Positions 33,964 through 44,389 of a DNA stretch of 64,000 nucleotides are shown here, piece by piece. A program made the translations under genes and the position numbers. A model generated the notes under the pieces. That model ran no database searches. It had not been told where the DNA came from and saw only the letters and a program-made list of their open reading frames with translations. The stretch's first letter is position 1. Each line of letters opens with the position of its first letter. The stretch covers positions 1 to 64,000 of the forward strand of contig BLAL01000220.1 in NCBI GenBank assembly GCA_015698045.1. Direction: 5' to 3'. The stretch comes from Rhizophagus clarus (Eukaryota; Glomeromycota; Glomeromycetes; Glomerales; Glomeraceae).

Positions 33964-36295
33964 CAGTCAAAGTTCTCTATAACGAATTTCTGTATTCCGA
34001 ATTTTACGCCATTGCGAATCACATGAGTGGTACCAATTTTTTATTAAATAAAATAATTAAAATATAACGAATTTTTATAGTAAATCTTACCATTACGTAT
34101 AACGAAGATGAAGATCCGTACAATTATTAATAAAATGAATCTTTAATTAACGAATTTTTTTTATAACGAATTTTTATAATGACTATACCGAATTTTTTTT
34201 AACGAATTTCACATTAAAATGTAAGGGATATAACGAAATTTCCATTAATAGAAGGTTCACGTTATAAATTAAACAATCGTGTGAAATTTTTTTGATCAAT
34301 CATTTTATTTCAGATGCCTCAAGAAAAAAGACAAAAAATTTCTAAAGGTAAAGAGAAAGCTTCTGATATAAAACGAACCAGAGCCTCTCTTACAGGTGCT
34401 CAAAAACAAGAAGTTTGTCTAAAAAAGTTGCAGAAACCAACACCTAAAAATAAAGAACTTGCTAAAGAATATGACGTTTCACAAGGAATGATATCTGATA
34501 TTTTAAAAAAAAGTGAAAAATGGTTGGCTTTAAAATTGGATTCTTATGAAGCTTCACTTAAAAAACAAGTTAAACCAAGTTTTCCACAAGTTGATGAAGC
34601 TTTGGGCTTTTGGGTTGAAAAAGCCATAAATAATAATATTACTATTAGTGGCGAATTATTGGCACAAAAAGCATGTGATTTTGCAACATTACTCGATGTA
34701 CAAGACTTTAAAGGATCTGATGGATGGGTAGCAGGTTTTAAAAAACGCCACAATCTTGAATCTTATGTAAAACATGGAGAAGCAGCAAGCGCTCCTTCAG
34801 AAGAAGATTTGAATGAGATGCGTAAAGATCTTCAAAATATTCTTAAAGAATATTCACCTGATGATATTTTCAATATTGATGAAACTGGACTTTATTGGAA
34901 GATGGAGCCAAATCGAACTTTATCAACTGGTCCAGGTAAATTAAATTTTAATTAGTATAAAATTAATATAAAAAATCATATAAAAACTAAAATAATACTT
35001 ATCTTACAATAGTTGTAGGTAAAAAACAATCTAAGGAACGGGTTACTATTGCATTATGTTGCAATGCTTCAGGAACTGAAAAAGTAAAACCAGTTTTTAT
35101 TGGGAAAAGTCAAAATCCACGCGCCTTAAAAAATATTCCAAAGTCATCACTACCAGTACAATATTATTGGAATAAAACAGCTTATATGCAAGTTAGTATC
35201 TGGAACGATTGGTTAAAACTCTTTGATTCACGCCTAAGACTCCAAAATAGACATATAATCTTACTTTATGATGGCGCATCCACTCATAAATTAATTGATG
35301 ATGTTGAATTTTCCAATATTCGTCTTCATAAATTACCTCCTAATACAACTTCACGCCTCCAGCCATGTGATGCTGGAATCATTCATAGTTTCAAAGTAAG
35401 TACAAAAATGTTTTATAATTTACAAAAAAACCCAATTTATTAATAAAATAATAAATGTAGGCCCAATATCGAAAACTATTTTTGCGGAATCGTATTAAAG
35501 CATTTGATAATAGTCAAGAAACTGGACAACCCATACCTGAAATTACGATAAAAAAAGCAATTAAATATGTAGCAAAAGCATGGGAATTAGTTCAACCAGT
35601 AACTATTACAAATGGTTGGAGAAAAACTGGCATCCTTCCACCAAGTACTGACGATGACATTGATTTTGATTTTGACGAATTTGAAGAAGTTGACCAACTA
35701 CAAGATCTTATTGGCCAGCTGGCTTCTAAAATATACAGAAGCCCAATGTCTGCTGAAGAATATTTAGAGTACGAAAAGGATGAAACAAATCACCAGATGA
35801 TGACTGATAAAGAAATTATAGAAATGATAAAAGAGCTGGAAGAACCAAATGTTGAGGGGCCAGAAATTCCAATTATCAGTAACTATGAGGCATTAGCGGC
35901 ACTCAATCAAATAATTACATATATAGAACAAAAATCTGATAAAATGGAATTTTCAAATGATCATATTCGAACCATAAAAAAATTGCGCAAAGTAATAGAG
36001 CGGGAAGAATTCCATTCTAAACAGCAAGTTACTTTGGATTCATATTTTAGTATAAATATATAAATAAAGAATAGCGTGATAGTTTATTATAATGAAGTAA
36101 TAAAGTTCGTGCCGAATTTACCATTTATAACTTACTTTCCGAATATATTCAATATACCGAATTTGGATATGATTTTCGGTATTGCTTATCATAGCGAATA
36201 AATGTTTAAAATTCGATAACAATTATTACCGAAATTTTCACCATAACGAATCATAACCTCCAGAAATCAAGATTCGTTATAGAGAACTTTGACTG
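33964..36295 (+). mobile_element. Tigger (pogo group) DNA transposon, complete
   Basis: Both ends carry 24 identical inverted bases beginning CAGTCAAAGTTCTCTATAAC, and each is flanked by the pogo/Tc1 target TA (33962-33963 and 36296-36297). Subterminal regions contain many AACGAATTT copies (34001-34230, 36110-36250), as expected of transposase binding areas. The element encodes an uninterrupted transposase over three exons. Perfect TIRs plus an intact frame point to recent insertion. It landed inside an older Tc1-like relic. Confidence 0.93.
34314..36063 (+). CDS. Tigger/pogo transposase (CENP-B-like HTH + DDE_1)
   Basis: Exons 34314-34935, 35013-35395 and 35461-36063, introns 34936-35012 (GTAAAT...ATAG) and 35396-35460 (GTAAGT...GTAG), give 535 residues with no stop. 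The first acceptor has a 6-nt alternative (TAGTTGTAG). The N-terminus has the pogo/CENP-B helix-turn-helix (SLTGAQKQEV... NKELAKEYDVSQGMISDIL, ~25-68) and a second CENP-B/Tc5-type domain (ALGFWVEKAI... GSDGWVAGFKKRHNL, ~95-150). The DDE_1 catalytic domain follows: FNIDETGLYW with D189, ILLYDGASTH with D294, NTTSRLQPCDAGIIHSFK with D327 (32 residues between the second and third acid). Length matches the family. The enzyme cuts at the element's own TIRs and integrates at TA. The usual DN after the second acid reads DG here. AG immediately precedes the ATG, so a 5' UTR intron is possible. Confidence 0.93.
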
Positions 36296-36859
36296 TATAG
36301 TAAAAAAGCTAAAAAATAAGTCAAATTACAAAAATGCCTATAGTTTGCTCAAAATAAATTCAATTTTTATCATTTAAAATGCATAATAAACTTGAATGTT
36401 AGGGTTACATTGTGATATCTTTCAGGATCATAATGCTTTTTACTTCTTGAGATAATTAGCTACAAATATTAATTTTAAAAGAAAAAATGCAATGTAAAAT
36501 TTGTAAATTAAAAGTGTATACAAATTTCACTGGAAATTTCTCAAATTTTATCAAGACTATTGGAAAAGTATAAATCAAAAAAAATTTTTTGACAATCTAT
36601 AGTATTTTATACAAATAAATACATATTAATTCTAAATTCATTATAATATGGTTTAACCCAAAAAAAAAAAAAAATATTATTATAAGCTTAAATATAAAAA
36701 AATTATTAAACTAAATTTCATTTTAATTTATCGTTAATAAAATCTACATGTTTTTAGTTTTCAAATAAGCTATTTCACATATAATTTAATGCGATTGTCA
36801 TGGTGTTATAGCTAATTATTTAATTCCAGTTTTTTTTGTTACACACTGTATATTCAGTT

Positions 36860-38240
36860 TATATAATATTTACTATAATTGTATTTGATAATTATCAGCA
36901 GCTTTTTTATTATCATAAAATATCATAAAATAATAATTTGATAAAAGTTTTTTATTTAAAATGTTTAAATAATAGGTTTAATAACTCATTTAAAATATTT
37001 TTTATTTAAAATAATAGTTTTAATAACCATTTTAAAATTCTTTTTAAACTTTCAGAAAATATTAAAAAGGAAAAAATACTCTAAAAGATTTATTTGAAAT
37101 ATTTAATAGATAATTTTTGAGGAATTTTTTTTAAAAAATTTCTAAGAGTTCATATAAAATATTTTTGATAGAGATTTTTTTTATAAAATTTTTTAAGAGT
37201 TCATATAGGAGAAATATTTTGATAAAGATTTTTTTTTGTGAAATTTTCTAAGAGTTTATATGAAATATTTTTGATAGAAATTTTTTTTGTGAAATTTCTA
37301 AGAATTCGTATAAAAGAAATATTTTGATAAAGATTTTTCTTTGTGAAATTTTTTAAGAGATATTTTAATAAAAATTTTTTTGCATAATTTTTTAAGAGTT
37401 TGTATAAGAAAAATATTTTGATAGAGAGATTTTTTTTATGAAATTTTCTAAGAATTTGTATGAGATATTTTTGATAAAGATTTTTTTGTATAATTTTCTA
37501 AGAGTTCATATAAGAGGAATATTTTAATAGAAAGACTTTTTTTGTGAAATTTTCTAAAAGTTTGTATGGGATATTTTTAATAAAGATTTTTTTGTGAAAT
37601 TTTTTAAAAGTTCATATAGAAGAATATTTTAATAGAGATTTTTTTGTGAAATTTTTAAAAGTTTATATGGGATATTTTTAATAAAGATTTTTGTGTAATT
37701 TTCTAGAGTTTGTATGGGATAGAATTCATATGGAATAAATTTTTTTTGTAAAATTCTCTAAGAGTTTATATGGGATATTCTAATTGAGTTTGTATGAGAT
37801 ATTTTTAATAATTTTTTTTTGTGAAATTTTCTAAGAATTTGTATGGAATATTTTTGATAGAGATTTTTTTTTGTATAATTTTCTAAAAATTCATATAAAA
37901 GAGATGATTTTTTTTGTAAAATTTTCTAAAAATTTGTATGAGATGTTTTTAATAGAGATTTTTTTTGTGAAATTTTCTAAGAGTTTGTATGTGATATTTT
38001 GATAGAGATTTTTTGTGTAATTTTCTAAGGTTTATATAGAATATTTTTAATAGAAAATTTTTTTTAAAGGATTTTCTTAAAATTTATATGGGATAACCAA
38101 CAAATTCAAAACATAAAAAGTTCCAAACAAATTTCGGATTAAATTGAATTCGAACATAATATTATTGATAAAGGTTTTAAAAAGTAAAAATATATTAATT
38201 AAAACTTTATACCATTAAATAAAAAAAGAAAAATTTATTA
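36860..38240. repeat. Degenerate ~70-80 bp tandem repeat (37020-38090)
   Basis: Many units of GAAATTTTCTAAGAGTTTAT, then ATGGGATATTTTTGATAGAG, then ATTTTTTTTGT are recognisable, often in pairs with an ATATAAGAGAAATATTTTG variant. Copies are heavily diverged and no frame is open. Confidence 0.75.
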
Positions 38241-38246
38241 ATTTAC

Positions 38247-38965
38247 ACTAGTGCATGAAACACAGGTTACATGACTATTATTTATTATACATGTTGCTAA
38301 AACTTAGCAATTTTGGTATAATTTTAGGATTTGACCTTTGGCCAATCATTCTGAAATGAAACTCTAGTCAAAAGTTGAAAGTTGGGCTGAAAGTCCAAAA
38401 CTTTCTAGCCAATATTATGAATTCTGGCCTACATTATAAATTTTGTGTAATATTAGTGTAATACAAAACTTTATTACAGCATGAAAATTTCTTTGTATAA
38501 CATTCTTTCCTGGTGGCTAAACTTTTATCTGATGTTACGTGACATAATTCTAGCCAGCACTACAAATTTGGCCAGAATTATTAAATAGTTTTGACCAGAG
38601 TTTTGTTTCAGACATCAGAACTTTTAGATTTAGCCATGTTTTCAGCAAGTTTCAGCTACATGTATATTATTTATCATTTTATGTCACATCCTTTCTTTTT
38701 TATTTTTCTATAAGTATTTTAGAAACAGAATTTTTTTCATATTAAAAATTCTATTTATCATATATTATATATCACATCCTTAATTTTTTATAATTCTAGC
38801 CAGAATTTAAAATTACTATATTAAGTTATTGTATAACACAAATTTTTTTTTTAAATGATATCCATTTCACAAAAATTTTTTCTCTTATTTTTCAAAATAA
38901 CTGTAATTGAAATTTTGTATAATAATATTTCTACAAAAGAAAATTTTAAGCTGGTCACATAATCT
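38247..38965. repeat. Dispersed repeat copy 1 (copy 2 at 45500-45894)
   Basis: Starts CACTAGTGCATGAAACACAG. 38690-38960 is ~80% identical to 45540-45850 (ATAAGTATTTTAGAAACAGA, TATCATATATTATATATCAC, CATTTCACAAAAATTTTTTC). Copy 2 starts CACTAGTAGTCTGCTTCGG and ends with the complement of CACTGGTAATAAGCACTAGT. These look like CACTA-type non-autonomous elements, but I could not confirm a target duplication. Both hold GGCCAGAATTA motifs that recur at 47520-47620. Confidence 0.55.
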
Positions 38966-39094
38966 GTATATAAATACTATAGTTTTTTCTGAAATTTAAT
39001 TGGCAAATCCAAAATCCAAAATTATAATTATACACTTCAAAATTCTAAAATTTATGTAATAATATGGAAGTATGAAATATTTCCAATTCCAGTA

Positions 39095-39300
39095 ATCTGA
39101 TTTTAACATGATTTTACTCTCATTTGATTTGTCTCATCAAAACAAATCTAATGATATGTATTGCAGATCTCTAACATCAATATTGATAGAGTTATCTCAT
39201 TGCAAATATTTAGTGATTATTGATGTCAAAGTACAATTTAATAATTGGATTTTTACAATCAAAATTGGACAACTAGTTGTAGAGTTATGGTTTACTAAAT
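39095..39300. repeat. Dispersed repeat related to 27640-27985 and 62560-62740
   Basis: TGATATGTATTGCAGATCTC, TAACATCAATATTGATAGAG and TTATCTCATTGCAAATATT match, in one or the other orientation, the two other loci named. The 69-codon ORF over it is not a gene. Confidence 0.55.
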
Positions 39301-39321
39301 TTTTAAATATAATTTAACTTA

Positions 39322-39501
39322 TAGATACCATCCAAATTATTTTAAATAAATTCCAAATTAATTTGTATATTTTGATAGCTATAATTCCCAAATCTCAAAT
39401 ATACAAATTGCAAAATTTATATATGTAATTTGTAAATTAATTTGGATTTGTATATTTGGGCCATTATAATCCCAAATTATTTTGGATTTGAATGGCATCT
39501 A
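39322..39501. mobile_element. 180-bp fold-back MITE, TA target (copy 2 at 50909-51078)
   Basis: TAGATACCATCCAAATTATT at the left pairs with the right end (reverse complement TAGATGCCATTCAAATCCAA). TA flanks both ends. An inner pair ATACAAATTGCAAAATTTAT / ATGTAATTTGTAAATTAATT extends the hairpin. Copy 2 has the same plan and the same TA flanks, which fixes the boundaries of the family. Confidence 0.85.
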
Positions 39502-39864
39502 TAATTCAACCAAAATTTAAGTTAATTCTGGTTAAATATTTTCATAATACAAATTTAAATATGGAATTTAAAATTAAATATAGAATTAGTGTTCCGCAAA
39601 CGATTTGGTCAAATCAAATCAATTCAGATTTGATTTGAAGTTTGATTTGATTCGATTTGATAATTTTGATTTGCAAATCAAATCCAAACTTCAAAACAAG
39701 ATTTAAATTCAAATTCAAATTAAAAAAAAAAGATTTGATTCGATTTCAAATCAAATTCAAATTAGCTTAAACTAATTCAATCAAATCCGAATCAAATCTG
39801 ACAAATCCAAATCAAATCCAAATCAAATCGAATTAAATATACATGACCTGGTTAAACGTAATTA

Positions 39865-42231
39865 CAGGACCCTGAACAATACTAATATAACTCACAAATG
39901 TATAAAGGCAGGGTCATGTGACTTGCCGATCTAATCAGATAATCCGAATATCCGATCTTTTTTTTAATCATTTATCAGTTTATTTTTGTAGTGTTGCCGG
40001 ACGAAAGGCACGACCGGACTTTTGGAATTAAGGTAAGGGAGGGGTTGGGGAAGGTGTTTCGTTGTTTTTTTTTAATTAATTAAGTATTAACTTTTTTTTT
40101 ACTTTTTGTAGTGTTACCGGACAAAAAGCACGACCGGACTTTTGGAATTAAGGTAAGGGAGGGTGAGAAATGTTTTTCGGTGTTTTTTTTAACTAATTAA
40201 TTAATTATTTTTTATTTTTATTTTTTGTAGTATTGCCGGACAAAAGGCACAACCGGACTTTTGGAATTAAGGTAAGGGAGGGTGAGGAAGTGTTTTTCGG
40301 TGTTTTTTTTAACTATTTAATTAATTATTTTTTTTTTTATTTTTTTGTAGTGTTGCCGGACGAAATGCATGACCGGACTTTTGGAATTAAGGTAAGGGAG
40401 GGGTTGGGGGAGGTGTTTCGTTATTTTTTTTTTAATTAATTAAGTATTAACTTTTTTTTTACTTTTTGTAGTGTTGCCAGACGAAAAGCACGACTGAACT
40501 TTTGGAATTAAGGTAAGGGAGGGTTGGGGGAGGTGTTTCGTTGTTTTTTTTAATTAATTAAGTATTAACCTTTTTTTTTATTTTTTTGTAGTGTTGCCGG
40601 ATGAAAAGCATGACCGGACTTTTGGAATTAAGGTAAGAGAAGGTGGGGAAGTGTTTTTCAGTATTTTTTTTAACTAATTAATTGTTTTTTTTTTATTTTT
40701 TTGTAGTGTTGCCGAACGAAAAGCACGACCGGACTTTTGGAATTAAGGTAAGGGAGGGTGGGGAAGTGTTTTTTGGTGTTTTTTTTAACTATTTAATTAA
40801 TTATTTTTTTTTTATTTTTTTGTAATGTTGCCGGACGAAAAGCATGACCGGACTTTTGGAATTAAGGTAAGGGAGGGGTTGGGGAAGGTATTTCGTTGTT
40901 TTTTTCTTTAATTAATTAAGTATTAACTTTTTTTTTTACTTTTTGTAGTGTTGCCAGACGAAAAGCACGACTGGACTTTTGGAATTAAGGTAAGGGAGGG
41001 TTGGGGGAGGTGTTTCGTTGTTTTTTTTTAATTAATTAAGTATTAACCTTTTTTTTTATTTTTTTTGTAATGTTGCCGGACGAAAAGCATGACCGGACTT
41101 TTGGAATTAATGTAAGGGAGGGTGGATGAAGTGTTTTTCGATATTTTTTTTAACTAATTAATTGTTTTTTTTTTATTTTTTTGTAGTGTTGCCAGACAAA
41201 AAGCACGACCGGACTTTTGGAATTAAGGTAAGGGATGGTGGAAAAGTGTTTTTTAGTGTTTTTTTTAACTATTTAATTAATTATTTTTTTTTTATTTTTT
41301 TGTAGTGTTGCCGGACGAAATGCATGACCAGACTTTTAGAATTAAGGTAATGGAGGGGTTGGGGGAGGTGTTTCGTTGTTTTTTTTTAATTAATTAAGTA
41401 CTAACTTTTTTTTTTACTTTTTGTAGTGTTGCCAGATGAAAAGCACGACCAGACTTTTGGAATTAAGGTAAGGGAGGGTTGGGGGAGGTGTTTCGTTGTT
41501 TTTTTTTAATTAATTAAGTATTAACCTTTTTTTTTATTTTTTTGTAGCGTTGCCAGACGAAAAGCATGACCGGACTTTTGGAATTAAGGTAAGGGAGGGT
41601 GGGGGAAGTGTTTTTCAGTATTTTTTTTAACTAATTAATTGTTTTTTTTTTATTTTTTTGTAGTGTTGCCAGACGAAAAGCACGACCGGACTTTTGGAAT
41701 TAAGGTAAGGGAGGGTTGGGGGAGGTGTTTCGTTGTTTTTTTTTAATTAATTAAGTATTGATTTTTTTTTTATTTTTTGTAGTGTTGCCGGACGAAAAGC
41801 ATGACCGGACTTTTGAAATTAAGGTAAGGGAAGGTGGGTGAAGTGTTTTTCGGTATTTTTTTTAACAAATTAATTATTTTTTTTTTATTTTTTGTAGTGT
41901 TGCCGGGCGAAAAACACGACCGGACTTTTGGAATTAGGGTATTAAAACCCGAAAAAGAATAATAAAAATAAATAAATTTGGTATAAAATACTGAAAAAAG
42001 TGAAAAAATAAATAAAATAAAATAAATTTTGGTAAATACCGAGTAATTTAATTTACCGAAATTAGTATTTTTTAAAAATAAATCTACGTATATCTATTAT
42101 AAACTCTACACAAACATAATATCCCAAATTGACCGATCTACGCAAACTAAATTTGTAGGTTTAAAAAGTAATTTCATATAAACTCTACGCAAACCCGTAT
42201 GTGAGTTATATTGGTATTATTCGGGGTCCTG
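39865..42231 (+). mobile_element. Micro-exon element, copy 1, TA target
   Basis: CAGGACCCTGAACAATACTA... (left) pairs with the right end (reverse complement CAGGACCCCGAATAATACCA) over ~32 bp to TATAACTCACA, with TA on both sides (39863-39864, 42232-42233). Contents: a ~125-bp leader, 17 micro-exon units, and a ~290-bp tail with TACCGAGTAATTTAATTTAC and AAACTCTACGCAAACC motifs. The tail and array recur inverted in shell 2, which shows that the unit moved as one element. No protein-coding transposase is present. Confidence 0.8.
39992..41937 (+). repeat. Micro-exon array B: 17 units of ~119 bp, 41-nt exon-like core
   Basis: Core segments start at 39992, 40112, 40231, 40351, 40472, 40592, 40707, 40826, 40949, 41071, 41187, 41306, 41427, 41548, 41664, 41783 and 41898. 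Each is 41 nt (TGTTGCCGGACGAAAAGCAC ... TTTTGGAATTAAG), preceded by a T-rich tract plus TTTGTAG and followed by GTAAGGGAGGG. Acceptor AG is lost in units 8 and 10 (GTAA). The spacers are of types A (...AAGTATTAACTTTTTT...) and B (...TTTAACTAATTAATT...). The order A-A-B'-B repeats as a ~476-bp higher-order unit (40351, 40826, 41306). Two of three frames are open through one core (LPDEKHDRTFGIK; CCRTKSTTGLLEL). At 41 nt, serial inclusion would shift the frame. Array A shares the GTTGCCGG...CCGGACTT skeleton. Confidence 0.9.
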
Positions 42232-42609
42232 TAATTACCGTAGATATTATTGGTAGTTACTGCAACCACATGATGTCCAACCCTCCTTAAACACACTAAA
42301 GAAATACATTTCGCAACATTTTTTTATTAATATTGCATTGCAAAACGCATTTTTTTATTTAAAATTTAACAAATCAAACCAAATCACAAATCTATTTGAA
42401 TGAATTTGATTTGATTTGAATTTGAATTTGATTTGAATCGAATCAAATTTAAATCAAATCAAATCAAATTCAAATCAAATTTCAAATCAGATTTGAATGG
42501 TTTAATTCAAATCCGAATTCAAACTTTTCAGATTTGATTTGATTAAATCAAATTTCAAATCTAACCTGATTTGGTCTAATTTGATTTGTGCGGAATATTA
42601 TATAGAATT

Positions 42610-42709
42610 CAGATTTTTCCTAATAATTACTTAATAATTACAGAATTACAGAATTATGTAATTCCATAATATAAAAATAATTTCAAATATAAGTATAATA
42701 AATACATTA

Positions 42710-42749
<40 letters not shown>

Positions 42750-43240
42750 TCTTTTGTTAAAAATGAATACAATGGTTTTAGGACTTGTATTGCTATACTA
42801 TATAACCTCTATGTAAATACACTAATATACAAATAGAAATAGATTAAAAAAAGATATGCTTTTATAATAATAATTAAATATAATATTAAATAAATGTTAT
42901 TAAACTATTTTACTTTAGTATTAAAAAAATTTAGGACTCTGAAAATACAAGGTAAAATTTAATATATTTTTAAAAGGTCACTATATATATAAGGTAAAAT
43001 TATAAGATGGAAAGGATTGGTAAAATTACCAGTAAATTTGAAATTTTGCTCAGAAACCTTTATTAGAAGTAAGCAGAGTCCTGTAAAATACAATATTTTT
43101 ATTATACAATATTTATTGTACATCCAAATATTGAATAATGCAAAAATAATTCAGTATAACAATTATTATTATTTATTATATATTTTCTTTTAAGTATTAT
43201 TTATTATATTTTTAATTTTATAAAGTAATATAATGTAATT
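42610..43240. other. AT-rich intergenic with T27 run
   Basis: Contains an exceptionally long poly-T tract (~42713-42747). TTATTAGAAGTAAGCAGAGT near 43062 is the mate of the repeat at ~28400. No gene. Confidence 0.5.
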
Positions 43241-43246
43241 TAAAAA

Positions 43247-43609
43247 CACAGGTCGAAATTAGTTAAATAGGGTATCAATAGGGTATCAATAGGTTATCAA
43301 TCGGCTATCAATAGGCTACCCTATTGGTAGCCTATTGAACTTGCGCCATAATCTGTCACCAATCAGGCAGGCTGATTGATAACCTATTGATAACCTATTG
43401 ATACCCTATTGATACCCTATTTAATAAAAATACCAATAGGATACTAATAGGTTATCAATAAGTTATCAATCAGCTATCAATCAGCCTGCCCAATTGGTGA
43501 CGGATTATGGCGCAAGTTCAATAGGCTACCAATAGGGTAGCCTATTGATAGCCGATTGATAACCTATTGATACCCTATTGATACCCTATTTAACTAATTT
43601 CGACCTGTG
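43247..43609. mobile_element. 363-bp near-perfect fold-back element, AAA target duplication
   Basis: The whole element is an inverted repeat. CACAGGTCGAAATTAGTTAA + ATAGGG opens it and the exact complement closes it, with AAA on both sides (43244-43246, 43610-43612). The arms are packed with AATAGGGTATCAATAGG / GATAACCTATTGATACCC words and further nested palindromes. The CAC start, the 3-bp duplication and the subterminal words recall a miniature CACTA element. A transcript would form a very long hairpin. Confidence 0.9.
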
Positions 43610-43612
43610 AAA

Positions 43613-44385
43613 GAGGATTAACTACACTTCTCACTTGTAGATCACTTAACCATTTTTCCAGCAGAAGAATACTAAAGAAAAGTTTGGATTTTTAGTTTTT
43701 TAGATTCTTTTTAAGTAACATTTTTTTTTATAGGATCTAGCCACATCTTTTGAAACTTATCTGGTTCAAAAATACCAAGTTTTAGCAGTGTAGTGTAGTA
43801 AATGTACTAACAGAAATAATTTGACAGAAATATGATAGATAATACAGTCACGTAATAGTAATACAGAACACATAACATAACTGAATAGTAATACAGAACA
43901 CATGATATAACTAGATAGTAATACAATTACATCATTAGAAGAAACTAAAAAATCTTGGCATTACGTTAATAGAAAAGGCTAGAATGTAGAATAAAAATGT
44001 AGAATAGAATAGTAAAAATAAGAATCAATTAATCAATTAACAACTTTTTAATAACAGATAATTGAAAGTAATATTAGTAAATAATTAACTATTATAAAGT
44101 GTAGAATAGAACTAATAGTATATTAATCACTTATTTAACTTATTAATCCATCCTGTAATTGAAAAGAAACCCTCAGTTAGTTTTTTAGATTCAGCTTCAT
44201 TACTTATTAATAAAATTAATAATTATTATATTTAACTAATGAAAGAAAATTGCATTTTAATTAATGTTTAAGAGTACTGTTTTTAGTTAATTGTAACTTT
44301 ATTTTGATATGTTAAATTAATGCTATTAGCATGATCGTTTAATGAGAAGTGTTATGGTATATTTTATGAATATTGATGTAATCAT
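43613..44385. other. Intergenic with short duplication
   Basis: AATAGTAATACAGAACACATAACATAACTG is repeated once at 43855-43920. Nothing else is recognised. Confidence 0.45.
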
Positions 44386-44389
44386 CTAA

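Larger units (their letters stand above)
33586..36848. mobile_element. Tc1/mariner-type relic, interrupted by Tigger
   Basis: TIRs CAGTGTGTAACAAAAAAAAT (left, 33586) and the reverse complement of CAGTGTGTAACAAAAAAAAC (right, ending 36848), each bordered by TA (33584-33585, 36849-36850). Without the nested Tigger the element would be ~930 bp. Its two halves also contain a diverged internal direct repeat (GTATACTCAAAATTAATC... / GTTTGCTCAAAATAAATT...). No transposase remains. Confidence 0.8.
39587..42600. mobile_element. hAT-like shell 1 (TIR TAGTGTTCCGCA) containing micro-exon element
   Basis: Left end TAGTGTTCCGCA and right end (reverse complement TAATATTCCGCA) are bordered by the same 8 bases, TATAGAAT (39579-39586 and 42601-42608). 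The subterminal ~240 bp on each side are CAAATCAAATC/GATTTGATTTG word repeats. No transposase. A second element with its own TIRs (39865-42231) is nested inside. The TIR form TAxxGYTCCGCA is shared with shell 2 at 59182-61304, so both belong to one hAT-like family. Confidence 0.82.

Noticed and set aside
40233-40439. 68-codon ORF across two micro-exon units
   Set aside because: It reads straight through predicted donor and acceptor sites and poly-T spacers. It is open only because two neighbouring units happen to be in frame.
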